In this document: positions 42,817 to 51,543 of the stretch, piece after piece
Layout: each line of letters opens with the position of its first letter
How positions within the stretch are numbered: the first letter of the stretch is position 1
The notes under the pieces: model-generated
Databases searched by the model: none
What the model was told of the DNA's origin: nothing
Seen by the model: only the letters and a program-made list of their open reading frames with translations
NCBI RefSeq assembly: GCF_028764065.1
Contig: NZ_JACOFN010000003.1
Coordinates: 62,001 to 126,000, forward strand
DNA length: 64,000 bases
DNA from: Fructobacillus sp. CRL 2054
Lineage (GTDB): Bacteria > Bacillota > Bacilli > Lactobacillales > Lactobacillaceae
Direction: 5' to 3'
Translations under genes and position numbers: made by a program

Positions 42817-43644
42817 TCATTTTTGTTCTAATTCTTCAACTGGCAAGTGAGCGAAATGCCAATCACCTTGACCAAGCCAGTCGGTAGCAATGACTTCAAA
42901 AGCATCAACTGGACCAGTCGTATAGAGTTCATAACTTGCAGCAGCTGCTGACTCTGTGTCCAACAAGTCCATACTCTTTAAACTTTTTGCTAAATCAACC
43001 GCCGTTGCCGCACCGGCATCAACCAGTTTTACGCCGGAACCGACCGCCTTTTGAATGGACTTAGTCAGCAATGGAAAGTGGGTACAGCCCAAAATCAAGG
43101 TATCAATCTTATCAGCTCCAAAGTCCTGCAAGTGTTCAGCCACTTCTTCTTCAGCCGCAGTCGTCTGATAGGTATTCTTTTCAACCAATTGAACAAAGTC
43201 GGGCTCGGCCTGAGCGAAGACCTTAGCCCCAGGTTTTAGAGAATGAATCTCATCCTGATACTTAGCAGACTTCACAGTTCCTTCCGTCGCAATCAGACCA
43301 ATTCGACCCGTTTGACTGGTCTTAACGGCCGCTTTAGCCCCCGAATCAATGACCCCAATAACTGGAATATTGAGTTCCTTTTGCAAAACGGGTAAAGCAC
43401 AGGCCGTGGCTGTGTTACAGGCAATGACAAAGACTTTGATATCGTATTTTTCAATCAAAAAATGCGCAATTTGTCTTGCAAATTGCACCACTTCTTCGGG
43501 CCGACGTGGCCCATATGGGTTTCTCGCATTGTCTCCAACAAAGACAATTGATTCCTTTGATAAAAGGGCCTTAACCGCCTTCAAAACAGTCAAACCACCA
43601 ATACCGGAATCCATCATTCCAATTGCATTCATCGATTTCTTCAT
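42817..43644 (-). CDS. murI: Glutamate racemase MurI
   Basis: 275 residues. It makes D-glutamate for MurD. The two catalytic cysteines lie in FVIACNTATACALPVL and LILGCTHFPLL; GMMDSGIGGLTVLKA and VGDNARNPYGPR are family signatures. The first ATG has AGGAG only two bases upstream, which is too close for usual pairing; a second in-frame ATG four codons later (MNAIGMMDSG) has none. A CATAAT box ends 7 bases before the first ATG. Divergent from the YslB-like gene. Confidence 0.96.
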   Translation of the reverse strand: MKKSMNAIGMMDSGIGGLTVLKAVKALLSKESIVFVGDNARNPYGPRRPEEVVQFARQIAHFLIEKYDIKVFVIACNTATACALPVLQKELNIPVIGVIDSGAKAAVKTSQTGRIGLIATEGTVKSAKYQDEIHSLKPGAKVFAQAEPDFVQLVEKNTYQTTAAEEEVAEHLQDFGADKIDTLILGCTHFPLLTKSIQKAVGSGVKLVDAGAATAVDLAKSLKSMDLLDTESAAAASYELYTTGPVDAFEVIATDWLGQGDWHFAHLPVEELEQK

Positions 43645-43710
43645 AACTCCTATTATGGTAGATTCGTGAAAAAAAGCAAGAGAGACTGCGTCGTTTTGCT
43701 TTCCTTTTGT

Positions 43711-43716
43711 TATAAT
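43711..43716 (+). promoter_or_regulatory. Promoter -10 of the YslB-like gene
   Basis: TGTTATAAT gives an extended -10 (hexamer 43711-43716), 24 bases before the ATG, with AGAAAGGA as ribosome binding site between. No strong -35. Confidence 0.5.
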
Positions 43717-43740
43717 GGTTAGAAGAAAGGATTTTGCCTA

Positions 43741-44574
43741 ATGCCAAACGCTAAAGCCAATAAAAGAATCGGTTCTAACCGGACAGAAAACGCCTTCGCA
43801 TCCCTTCTTTTGCGAGACGCTTTATTGCAAAACTTATTAACTGATGATTACGCCAACATCACTTACTGGGCTGGTAAGGAATTGGCTCGTCAATTCCCAC
43901 TGGAATCAATCGCTGAATTATCAGAATTCTTCGATAACGCCTCTTTTGGTCAGCTTGAAATTGCCTACCAGGGTGAATCCGAACAGCAGTGGGTGTTAAC
44001 CGGTCCAGTGGTGGCTGACCGTTTGTCACTAAACCGTCAGGCTGACTTTTCACTGGAAACCGGTTTTCTAGCGCAACAGGTTGAAATGCAAAACCAAGCA
44101 ATCTCTGAAGGTTACTTCCAGGTTGTTAACCGTAAAAACTCCGTTACCATCACCATCATGGTGGATAACGAACATAAGATTAACTCACTCACTTCATCCG
44201 AACAGGTTACCCTTCGCGACCGCTTCTTCGATTTGATGGATGCCAAGACGGAATCCGTTCAAGAACAAATCGAAGAAACCGGTACGATTAAGCCCGCTTC
44301 CGAATCACACTTCATCGACGAAGAAACAGAGCTTTCAACGGATGAAGCCTTAAGCACTAGCGTTAACTCCGTCGCCCCGGACTCAACAGAAAACAGCCAG
44401 AGTCAATTAGAACAGGCTGCATCACTTGCTTCTGAAGCCGAAGTTGATGAACACGTGGCCATGTCTGAAGAAGAAGAGGAACTTTCAGTGGAACAATCCA
44501 TTACGAATTCCCTTCTCGCCTTCGATCCAAAGACTAAAAAGAACCGCGATTCAAAGAGTACCTTAGACTATTAA
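43741..44574 (+). CDS. YslB/DUF2507 family protein with acidic C-terminal extension
   Basis: 277 residues. The first half (to about 150) matches the YslB/DUF2507 family: LLLRDALLQNLLTDDYANI, ITYWAGKELARQFPLESI, LSEFFDNASFGQLEI and LETGFLAQQVEMQ. The family usually has around 150 residues; here about 120 extra residues follow, very rich in Glu, Ser and Thr and probably disordered. No function is established. As in Bacillus, where yslB neighbours racE, it lies next to the glutamate racemase gene, but divergent from it. Confidence 0.8.
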   Translation: MPNAKANKRIGSNRTENAFASLLLRDALLQNLLTDDYANITYWAGKELARQFPLESIAELSEFFDNASFGQLEIAYQGESEQQWVLTGPVVADRLSLNRQADFSLETGFLAQQVEMQNQAISEGYFQVVNRKNSVTITIMVDNEHKINSLTSSEQVTLRDRFFDLMDAKTESVQEQIEETGTIKPASESHFIDEETELSTDEALSTSVNSVAPDSTENSQSQLEQAASLASEAEVDEHVAMSEEEEELSVEQSITNSLLAFDPKTKKNRDSKSTLDY

Positions 44575-44580
44575 ACACAA

Positions 44581-44616
44581 TAAAAAAACACCCGAGAATA
44601 TCGGGTGTTTTTTATT
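44581..44616. terminator. Bidirectional terminator between YslB-like gene and cshB
   Basis: AAACACCCGA with TCGGGTGTTT form a 10-bp stem (44586-44610) flanked by A-rich and T-rich runs. It lies between two converging genes. Confidence 0.92.
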
Positions 44617-44625
44617 TACATCAAA

Positions 44626-45987
44626 TTAACCGTTTTGCTTATTCTTTCGCATGGTATTTCGACGTTCTTGACGCGCTTCAATACGACGGTCCATTTGTTG
44701 TTTACGCTTTAGGTTATTCTTAATCTGGCGCTTATAACCAGGCTTAACCTTCTTCTTTTTCTTCTTCACCATTCCGACCATTTCTGGATCGAGCTTCTTG
44801 GTGGTTGCTTGACGCTGATAACGGGCCTTACGGTCCTTGATATCAACAATCTCGCCGTTCTTAATCTGCTTGTTCTGGAAAACAATTCCAAGGGCTTCCA
44901 GTTCAGCAATCTTCTTTTCTTCGTCTGGTCCGTACAGCGTCACGGCTGTACCAGGCAAACCGTTACGGCCTGTTCGACCAACACGGTGCACGAAGAATTC
45001 CAATTCACCAGGTACACCATCGTTAATGACGTGAGAGACCCCTTCGATATCAATACCACGAGCAGCCAAATCGGTTGCAACCACGTATTGGTACTCAAGG
45101 TTCATAATGCCCTTCATGACACGGCGACGTTCGCGAGGTGGAATATCACCGTGGATTTCGGCAACCTTCAAACCCTGGTGGCGAAGATGCATGGCCAATT
45201 CCTTAACACGCTCCTTGGTGTTTCCAAAGATCAAAGCCAAGTAAGGGTTAAAGATTGACAACAACTTGTCAATCACTTCTTCCTTATCCTTTGAACGAGT
45301 TGAAATCAACCAGTTGTCAATGGTGTCGGCAATCGTGGCAGACGTTGGAATGGTCGTAAATGTTGGGTTCTCCAAATACTTACGCAAGAATGGCTTCAAC
45401 TTTTCTGGCATCGTGGCAGAGAAAACCAAAGTCTGCAAATCCTTTGGCATAGCAGCGGCCAAAAAATCAACGTCTGGCAGGAATCCCATGTCCAAAGTCA
45501 TGTCCGCTTCATCGACAACCAGTGTTTCGGCCTGGTTAACAACCAAGGCACCAGTCTTTACTAAATCAGCTAAACGACCAGGAGTTCCAACAACAACCTG
45601 TGGTTGATGCTTTTGCAGCTGGCGCATTTGGCGGGCCTTATCGGTTCCCCCAACGTATTCGACGATGGATACCTTTTCCATCTCCATGGCTTCCGCAAAG
45701 GTACGGGCAGCCTTGGCAATCTGAGCAGCCAATTCACGGGAAGGTGTCGTAATCACCACCTGGGTCTTCTGTAACTCAGGCTTCAAGTTATTAAAGACGG
45801 GTACCAAAAAGGCGTGGGTCTTACCCGATCCCGTCTGAGACTGACCAACGACATCCCCACCACGCAAAGCCGTTGGAATCAACTTTGCTTGGATTGGTGT
45901 TGGTTGATCAAAGCCGATTTTCTTTAGTGCTGAGAGCACTTCCGGCTTTAAATTAAATTGGCCAAATTGTTGGCTTTGTTCTGACAT
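44626..45987 (-). CDS. cshB: DEAD-box RNA helicase (CshB-like)
   Basis: 453 residues. The motifs occur in order: FDQPTPIQAKLIP (Q motif), GQSQTGSGKTHAFL (I), TPSRELAAQ (Ia), TPGRLADLV (Ib), VVDEADMTLDMGFL (II), VFSATMPEKL (III) and HRVGRTGRNG (VI). A basic C-terminal tail (KKKKKKVKPGYKRQIKNNLKRK) follows. It unwinds structured RNA in cold response, ribosome assembly or mRNA decay. Its length and order are closer to CshB than CshA. It follows nrnA by 15 bases. Confidence 0.93.
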   Translation of the reverse strand: MSEQSQQFGQFNLKPEVLSALKKIGFDQPTPIQAKLIPTALRGGDVVGQSQTGSGKTHAFLVPVFNNLKPELQKTQVVITTPSRELAAQIAKAARTFAEAMEMEKVSIVEYVGGTDKARQMRQLQKHQPQVVVGTPGRLADLVKTGALVVNQAETLVVDEADMTLDMGFLPDVDFLAAAMPKDLQTLVFSATMPEKLKPFLRKYLENPTFTTIPTSATIADTIDNWLISTRSKDKEEVIDKLLSIFNPYLALIFGNTKERVKELAMHLRHQGLKVAEIHGDIPPRERRRVMKGIMNLEYQYVVATDLAARGIDIEGVSHVINDGVPGELEFFVHRVGRTGRNGLPGTAVTLYGPDEEKKIAELEALGIVFQNKQIKNGEIVDIKDRKARYQRQATTKKLDPEMVGMVKKKKKKVKPGYKRQIKNNLKRKQQMDRRIEARQERRNTMRKNKQNG

Positions 45988-46002
45988 ATTGTCCTTACTT
46001 TC

Positions 46003-46965
46003 TTACTTCGCATTCTTAAGGGCAGCATCCACGCGGTCAACAACCTCTTGAATCTGCTCCTTACCGTATGCCCAAGCACCAGATGCCAGTGGGTGTCCCC
46101 CACCATCAAAGTCTTGCGCAATGGTGTTAATGACAACGGAACGAGAGCGCAAACGCACTCGGTAATCGCCGTTATCTTGTTCTTCAAAAATAGCCCAGGC
46201 CTTCACACGGTCAATTCGTGATGGAATCGAAACCGTGTAAGAAGTACCAGCATCCCCCAAGTGGAAGGAGTCGAGCAAATCACGGTCCAAGACCACGTAG
46301 GCAAATCCTGAATCAAGCACTGTAATGTGTTGCATGACCCAACCAGATAGCTTGACAGCGGCTTCTGGCAAAGTCGTCATCTGTGTGTACATCTTCTGGT
46401 AGTCAAATCCATAGGAAACCAACTTACCAGCCACGTTAAAGACATCTTCGTTCAAAGAATACATGAAACGACCAGTATCACCGGTAATTCCAATGTAAAG
46501 GAAGCGAGCGGCTTCCTTGGTCATCTTCAACCCTTGGTCCTTTAGCATCTCGTAAAACTTGTAAATCAAGACGGCAGTTGCAGCCGCATCGTCTTCGACC
46601 CACTGCCAATCACCATAAGGTTCAACGTTTGGGTGGTGGTCAATCTTAACCACTTCCATTCCGTCACGCCAGCGCTGGTCATCAACGCGAGGGTCGTTGG
46701 CGGTATCGACAACGATAACTAAGGCTTTCTTATAGGCTGAATCCGGCACATCATCAGCAATTGGCTGACCATCACCGATCCAGGCCAAACCAGGAATCTG
46801 CTTACCAGCTGCATAGATTTTCTTTTCAGGAAATGAGGCCTTTAAAATTGCCTGCAATCCGAGCTGAGAACCATAGGCATCAGGATCAGGTCGTTGGTGA
46901 CGGTGAATGATGATTGTGTCATAACGCTTAATTTGCGCCAAAATATCTTCTTGGATGCTTGCCAT
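46003..46965 (-). CDS. nrnA: DHH family phosphoesterase (NrnA-like oligoribonuclease/pAp phosphatase)
   Basis: 320 residues. The DHH domain shows TIIIHRHQRPDPDAYGSQLG, VVDTANDPR and VVKIDHHPNVEPYG, and the DHHA1 domain ends with GGGHPLASGAWAYG. NrnA degrades short RNA and DNA oligomers and removes the 3' phosphate of pAp. A promoter with TATAAT and AAGGA precedes it. It is co-transcribed with cshB, another RNA-metabolism gene. Confidence 0.93.
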   Translation of the reverse strand: MASIQEDILAQIKRYDTIIIHRHQRPDPDAYGSQLGLQAILKASFPEKKIYAAGKQIPGLAWIGDGQPIADDVPDSAYKKALVIVVDTANDPRVDDQRWRDGMEVVKIDHHPNVEPYGDWQWVEDDAAATAVLIYKFYEMLKDQGLKMTKEAARFLYIGITGDTGRFMYSLNEDVFNVAGKLVSYGFDYQKMYTQMTTLPEAAVKLSGWVMQHITVLDSGFAYVVLDRDLLDSFHLGDAGTSYTVSIPSRIDRVKAWAIFEEQDNGDYRVRLRSRSVVINTIAQDFDGGGHPLASGAWAYGKEQIQEVVDRVDAALKNAK

Positions 46966-46997
46966 AAATATATCCTTGTCTTTTTTGTCTACTTACT

Positions 46998-47026
46998 ATT
47001 ATACCCTAGCCAGACCGCGGAACCAA
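46998..47026 (-). promoter_or_regulatory. Promoter of nrnA-cshB
   Basis: TTGGTT (47021-47026) and TATAAT (46998-47003) lie 17 bases apart on the minus strand, about 35 bases before the nrnA ATG. Confidence 0.72.
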
Positions 47027-47040
47027 AAGGAAATCAATCC

Positions 47041-48135
47041 TTAGAATCGGTCGAAAAGCGAAACGGCCTCATACTTTTGTTCCACAATGTTTGAAAAAGT
47101 AATCCCTAACAAACGGATTGAGAATCCATCCGGATAAAGTTCATCAAAAATCAACATCGCCTGTCGTGCCATGAAGGCTGGGTCCAGGTCAAAAGTCGTT
47201 GGCTGGGTGATTCCCTTGGTCTGCGTCTTAAACTGGTCATCACGGATTTTCACCGTTAGTGTTCGTCCCAGGAGCTTTCGCTTCGTCATATTCGCTACGA
47301 CTTTTTCAGCTAAATCTTTAAAAGCAGCTTCAATCTGTGCGCGGTCATGTAAGGCAAACTCAAAGGTTGATTCCTTCCCAACGGATTGACGAACAGAGCG
47401 GTCTTTCACGGGAGAAAAATGAGTGGCCCGGGCTTGCCAGTACAACACATCCCCAAAGGATCCGAAATGAACACGCAAATCATCTAAGGACATGGCAAAT
47501 AAATCACGGCCATCCTTCACACCTAATTTTTCAAACTTCTCAAGGGTCTTTTGTCCAACACCACGGAACTTTCGAATTGGTAACTTCAGCATAAAATCTT
47601 GGGCCAATTCATGCGGAATCACCGTCACTCCGTTCGGTTTGTGGTGTTCCGATCCCAGCTTAGCCAGCACTTTATTATAAGAAACACCAACCGAACAAGT
47701 CAGATGAGTCTCTTCCCAAATTCGATGACGCAACTGGGCGGCTAAAGTTGGGGCTGCCATTTTATTAGCCGAAACATCTAAATAAGCTTCATCTAAGGCA
47801 ACCGGCTCAATCATATCGGTAAACTCATGAAAAATGGCATGAATCTGAGCCGAAATAGTTCGATACTTATCAAAGTCTGGTGCGACAAAAACTAAATTAG
47901 GACAAGCCTTCTTGGCCTCAATCGCCCCCATGGCTGAATGAACACCAGACTGCCGGGCAATGTAGTTTGCGGTCGCAATCACTCCATGACCATGGTGCTG
48001 ATCAGGATCACGTCCAATCCCAAGGGGGACCTGCCGCAACTTCGGATTATCCCGCATTTCGACTTGTGCGTAAAAAGCATCAATATCAACATGCAAAATT
48101 CGTCGATGGTCTTTGGCCTGTAAAAACTCTGACAT
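47041..48135 (-). CDS. dinB: DNA polymerase IV (Y-family)
   Basis: 364 residues. Catalytic carboxylates lie in LHVDIDAFYAQVEMRDN and EPVALDEAYLDVSA; SVGVSYNKVLAKLGSE and the little-finger domain follow. It carries out translesion synthesis at damaged DNA. The end lacks the usual beta-clamp motif QLxLF in exact form, but a VSLFDRF tail could serve. It is followed by nrnA without a visible terminator and preceded by the rplS terminator. Confidence 0.95.
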   Translation of the reverse strand: MSEFLQAKDHRRILHVDIDAFYAQVEMRDNPKLRQVPLGIGRDPDQHHGHGVIATANYIARQSGVHSAMGAIEAKKACPNLVFVAPDFDKYRTISAQIHAIFHEFTDMIEPVALDEAYLDVSANKMAAPTLAAQLRHRIWEETHLTCSVGVSYNKVLAKLGSEHHKPNGVTVIPHELAQDFMLKLPIRKFRGVGQKTLEKFEKLGVKDGRDLFAMSLDDLRVHFGSFGDVLYWQARATHFSPVKDRSVRQSVGKESTFEFALHDRAQIEAAFKDLAEKVVANMTKRKLLGRTLTVKIRDDQFKTQTKGITQPTTFDLDPAFMARQAMLIFDELYPDGFSIRLLGITFSNIVEQKYEAVSLFDRF

Positions 48136-48171
48136 TTCTGTCGCCCCCCCTTTCTAAATATTTAAGCAAAA

Positions 48172-48200
48172 TAAAAAGTCCCCACTAAGAGTGGAGACTT
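48172..48200 (-). terminator. Intrinsic terminator of rplS
   Basis: AGTCCCCACT with AGTGGAGACT form a 10-bp stem with one G-T pair (48177-48199) and a 3-base loop, followed on the minus strand by T5. Confidence 0.88.
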
Positions 48201-48210
48201 TAACTCGAAC

Positions 48211-48570
48211 TTAGACGTCGCGACGACGTTCCTTGATACGAGCTGCCTTACCTTGCAATGCACGCAAGTAGTAAAGCTTGGCGCGGCGAACTTGACCGTA
48301 GCGAGTAACTTCGATCTTGTCAACACGTGGTGAATGTACTGGGAAAGTACGTTCCACACCAACACCAGAAGAGATCTTACGAACAGTGTAAGTGGCCTGG
48401 ATTCCAGTTCCCTTACGCTTGATAACAACTCCTTCAAAGAGCTGAACACGTTCGCGAGTACCTTCAACGATTCGAGCGTGAACTCGAACAGTGTCCCCTG
48501 CACGGAATTCAGGAATATCGTTCCGCAATTGGGCTGAAGTAACTTTTTCTAACAAAATGTTTTGACGCAT
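48211..48570 (-). CDS. rplS: 50S ribosomal protein L19
   Basis: 119 residues. Signature stretches are [40 protein letters not shown] and [20 protein letters not shown]19 sits at the interface of the two ribosomal subunits. It has its own promoter, a leader of about 85 bases and a terminator, and is not next to trmD or rimM as in many bacteria. The start is backed by TTAGGAG. Confidence 0.98.
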   Translation of the reverse strand: MRQNILLEKVTSAQLRNDIPEFRAGDTVRVHARIVEGTRERVQLFEGVVIKRKGTGIQATYTVRKISSGVGVERTFPVHSPRVDKIEVTRYGQVRRAKLYYLRALQGKAARIKERRRDV

Positions 48571-48686
48571 GTCATTCTCCTAATCGCCAATCTTATGCTT
48601 GCCGAACCGACTATCGCACAGCGGATTACCGTTAATTATGGCTTATTGCCTTTTAATAGTATACCAAAGGGTAAACTTTCTTGCAA
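48571..48686 (-). promoter_or_regulatory. rplS promoter and structured leader (possible L19 leader)
   Basis: TTGCAA (48681-48686) and TATACT (48658-48663) are 17 bases apart on the minus strand. The leader to the ATG is about 80 bases, with complementary pieces such as CCG/CGG and GCC/GGC around 48600-48640. Ribosomal protein L19 leaders are known in Firmicutes; whether this one belongs to that family needs a covariance search. Confidence 0.55.
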
Positions 48687-48693
48687 TGGTCGC

Positions 48694-50400
48694 TTAACCT
48701 TGAACTTTAGCAGCCATTTCCTTTTCGTAGGCAGCCAACTTTTCTTCGGCTTCCTTCTCTGAATCAGCCACAACACCGATGTAGAGCTTCAACTTTGGTT
48801 CCGTACCTGATGGACGAAGGGCAATCCATGAACCGTCAGCCAACCAGTACTTCAAAACGTTGGCCTTTGGCTGTGGCATCTTCTTAACGGCACCGGCGCG
48901 GTCAACCTGTGTTTGGCTGGCAAAGTCCTGCGTAGCTAATACCAATTGACCAGCGACTTTTTCAAGCTTTTCGTTGCGGAACTTCGTCATCAAATCCGCC
49001 ATTTCCTGGTGACCAGAAACGCCTGGGAATTCGTAGGCGATTGTCTTTTCCTTGAAGTAACCAAACTTCTTGTACAAGTCTTCCAAACCATCCGCAAATG
49101 AACGACCTTCTGACTTGTAGTAGGCAGCCATTTCGGCAAAGAGTACCAATGCTTGGATGGCATCCTTGTCGTGTGAAAATGGCTTAATGAGGTAACCAAA
49201 TGACTCTTCAAATCCAAAGAGGTAAGTGTAGTCCTTCTTCTCGTCAAAGCGGTCAATCATGGCCGCGATGTACTTAAATCCAGTCAAAACGTCAAAGGTT
49301 GTCACACCAAATGACTTAGCAATTTCTGACGCAAAGCGTGATGACACGATTGACGTGACAATGGCCCCGTTATCTGGCAAAGTCTTGGTCTTCTTTTTTG
49401 CCGTCAACAAGTAGTTGACCATCAAAGCAGCAATCTGGTTACCAGTCAACACTTGGTATGAACCATCGGCCAAGCGAACAGCGGCACCCATTCGGTCGGC
49501 ATCTGGATCGGTTGCGACAACCAAATCCGCTTCTTCCTTCTTAGCATATTCAATACCAAGCGCTAGGGCAGCTGGATCTTCAGGGTTCGGCTTCTTAACG
49601 GTTGGGAAGTCCCCGTCCAAAATGGCCTGTTCCTTAACAATCGTATAGTTAGTAAAGCCTGCCTGCTGCAAGGCCTTTTCTCCAATATACTGACCCGTTC
49701 CGTGCAAAGGTGTGTAGACGAACTTCAAAGCCGCCCCTTCCTTCTTAATCAAATCATGGTCAACAGAGATGGTCTTAACTTGTGCTAAGTAAGCATCATC
49801 GACAACGTCATCAATCACTTGAACGGTCTTTTCTGATGCATCCTTTTGAATATCAAATGGGTTTGTAATCGCTGCACGAGCGTCAATAACGGCTTGAACG
49901 GCTTCAGGAATCATCTGACCACCGTCTTCACCGTATACCTTATACCCATTGTCTTCCTTAGGGTTATGAGAAGCCGTAATCATAATTCCTGCAAAGGCCT
50001 TCAAATCACGAACCGCAAAAGAAAGCTCTGGCGTTGGACGCAATGATGAGAAGCGGTACACCTTAATACCATGGGCAGAAAGCACTTGAGATGCTTCGAC
50101 AGCAAATTCAGTTGAGTGGTGACGTGAATCAAAGGCAATCACAACCCCGCGGTCCTTTGCGGCTTGACCATTTTGATCAATGTAAGTAGCTAAGGCTTCC
50201 GTAACCTTAGCAACGGTTACCACATTAATATGGTTTGTTCCAACACCCATATGGCCACGCATACCAGCAGTACCAAAGGCCATGTCTTGGTAGAAGGCTT
50301 CTTCAACAGTATCTTCTGGCATTGCCTTTAATTCAGCTTTTAAATCAGCAGGCAAATCTGCTTGCTTCCATTCATTAAACACTTCTTTATAATCTGACAT
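48694..50400 (-). CDS. pgcA: Phospho-sugar mutase (phosphoglucomutase PgcA type)
   Basis: 568 residues. It interconverts glucose 6-phosphate and glucose 1-phosphate, feeding GalU (55 kb). Motifs are FGTAGMRGHMGVGTNHIN, the catalytic serine in IMITASHNPKEDNGYKVY, the metal loop VATDPDADRMGA, sugar loop GFEESFGYLI, and phosphate loop RPSGTEPKLKLY. Length is typical of the large PgcA family. It begins one base after the DedA gene ends. Confidence 0.95.
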   Translation of the reverse strand: MSDYKEVFNEWKQADLPADLKAELKAMPEDTVEEAFYQDMAFGTAGMRGHMGVGTNHINVVTVAKVTEALATYIDQNGQAAKDRGVVIAFDSRHHSTEFAVEASQVLSAHGIKVYRFSSLRPTPELSFAVRDLKAFAGIMITASHNPKEDNGYKVYGEDGGQMIPEAVQAVIDARAAITNPFDIQKDASEKTVQVIDDVVDDAYLAQVKTISVDHDLIKKEGAALKFVYTPLHGTGQYIGEKALQQAGFTNYTIVKEQAILDGDFPTVKKPNPEDPAALALGIEYAKKEEADLVVATDPDADRMGAAVRLADGSYQVLTGNQIAALMVNYLLTAKKKTKTLPDNGAIVTSIVSSRFASEIAKSFGVTTFDVLTGFKYIAAMIDRFDEKKDYTYLFGFEESFGYLIKPFSHDKDAIQALVLFAEMAAYYKSEGRSFADGLEDLYKKFGYFKEKTIAYEFPGVSGHQEMADLMTKFRNEKLEKVAGQLVLATQDFASQTQVDRAGAVKKMPQPKANVLKYWLADGSWIALRPSGTEPKLKLYIGVVADSEKEAEEKLAAYEKEMAAKVQG

Positions 50401-50401
50401 T

Positions 50402-51079
50402 TTACTTTTCTTCTTTCTCTTGACTAGGTTTCATAATTAAGCGAAGGACGGCCTGGCGAAACCGCTTTGACCGTAAAGTGAACACCGCAATAATAAATCC
50501 ACCAACAATAATTGCTGGCAACACACCTTTAGGTAGTGTTAAATGGCCAAAGAAGTACCCGATAGTTACCATCGATAATGACCATAGGGCCGAAGCCTCA
50601 GCTGACATCTGAAAATAGGTTTTAAAAGGTAGATTCAACCGATGTGCCGACAGAGGGACAACGGTTCGCACATAGGGAATAAACCGTCCCATAATGATAA
50701 ATAACCGCCACCGTTTTGGATTCAGATTTTCTGCAATTTTTTCAGACAAATCATCGTTAACATGCTTCTTAACCCAGGGAATTTTATCGACCTGCTTAAC
50801 AATCCAGGCCCCCAACCAATAGTTAATCGAATCACCAATCGCTGATGCAACCGCAAATATAATCACTAAAATGACAAATTCAGTGAATGAATGGTGACGA
50901 CCAGCAAAACCAGCCGCCGTCATAACCAATGCATCTCCCGGTATAAAACCAGCAACAATGGCGCCGGTTTCAATCAGTATTAATAGGAAAAGTATTGATA
51001 ACTCAACTAATGAAAAATTGGCGTCTGCATGACCAATATGGGTTACCCAATCAGCCACAGAGCTAAAGGCTAATAACAT
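50402..51079 (-). CDS. DedA family membrane protein
   Basis: 225 residues from the chosen ATG (protein start MLLAFSSVADWVTHIG), which has GAGGAG upstream. About five to six hydrophobic segments. DedA signatures are AGFIPGDALVMTAAGFAG, GDSINYWLGAWIV and FIPYVRTVVPLSAH. Recent work links DedA proteins to lipid carrier or phospholipid scrambling; the substrate here is unknown. Ends with a basic tail and is directly followed by pgcA. Confidence 0.9.
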   Translation of the reverse strand: MLLAFSSVADWVTHIGHADANFSLVELSILFLLILIETGAIVAGFIPGDALVMTAAGFAGRHHSFTEFVILVIIFAVASAIGDSINYWLGAWIVKQVDKIPWVKKHVNDDLSEKIAENLNPKRWRLFIIMGRFIPYVRTVVPLSAHRLNLPFKTYFQMSAEASALWSLSMVTIGYFFGHLTLPKGVLPAIIVGGFIIAVFTLRSKRFRQAVLRLIMKPSQEKEEK

Positions 51080-51121
51080 GTGTTTCTTTCTCCTCTTTTG
51101 GCTGTTAAAAACAGTCGACAC

Positions 51122-51471
51122 ACTAGTAAAAAAACAAAAAGAATTGTTTTATCTTCTCCCCATTATTTTAATCATACTAGATTAACTTAAAATAAATGGT
51201 GCCTCTTTACCTACTTCCATCATACGCTATGACTGTATCAAAATCTTCCTCCAATTCTTCAATTTACTTTAAGAATCATTCTATCAAGTAAGTCATTCCG
51301 CCATCTTTTCTTGTTTATGACAAAGATTCCTTAAATCTGGTCATTCTTCTTTCTATAATAGAAAACAAAACACTCAATTAGAATCAAAAGGAAACATTGT
51401 TACATAATGTTCAATCGTAATATTTATAATAACGTCTATTAAAAGGCATTAAAAATAATTCTAAAATAGTA
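51122..51471. other. AT-rich intergenic region between dedA and mannitol dehydrogenase
   Basis: About 350 bases without a coding region on either strand. It contains the inverted repeat AACATT-N7-AATGTT at 51393-51411, an isolated TATAAT at about 51354, and long T- or A-rich stretches. The strong promoter of the mannitol dehydrogenase gene begins at its right end. I see no RNA gene, mobile element or terminator here. Confidence 0.6.
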
Positions 51472-51500
51472 TTGACAAAAGTTTGCTCAATTATTATTAT
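51472..51500 (+). promoter_or_regulatory. Strong promoter of mannitol 2-dehydrogenase
   Basis: Consensus TTGACA (51472-51477), 17-base spacer and TATTAT (51495-51500), with A-rich tracts upstream. The leader is about 37 bases and ends in GGAGG before the ATG. Confidence 0.87.
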
Positions 51501-51543
51501 ATATTGTGTAAAGAAGAACAAAGAATATTGGAGGACACAAGTC

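Noticed and set aside
51393-51411. Rex or CcpA operator upstream of mdh
   Set aside because: The half-sites do not match either consensus well enough. It is reported only as an unassigned inverted repeat.
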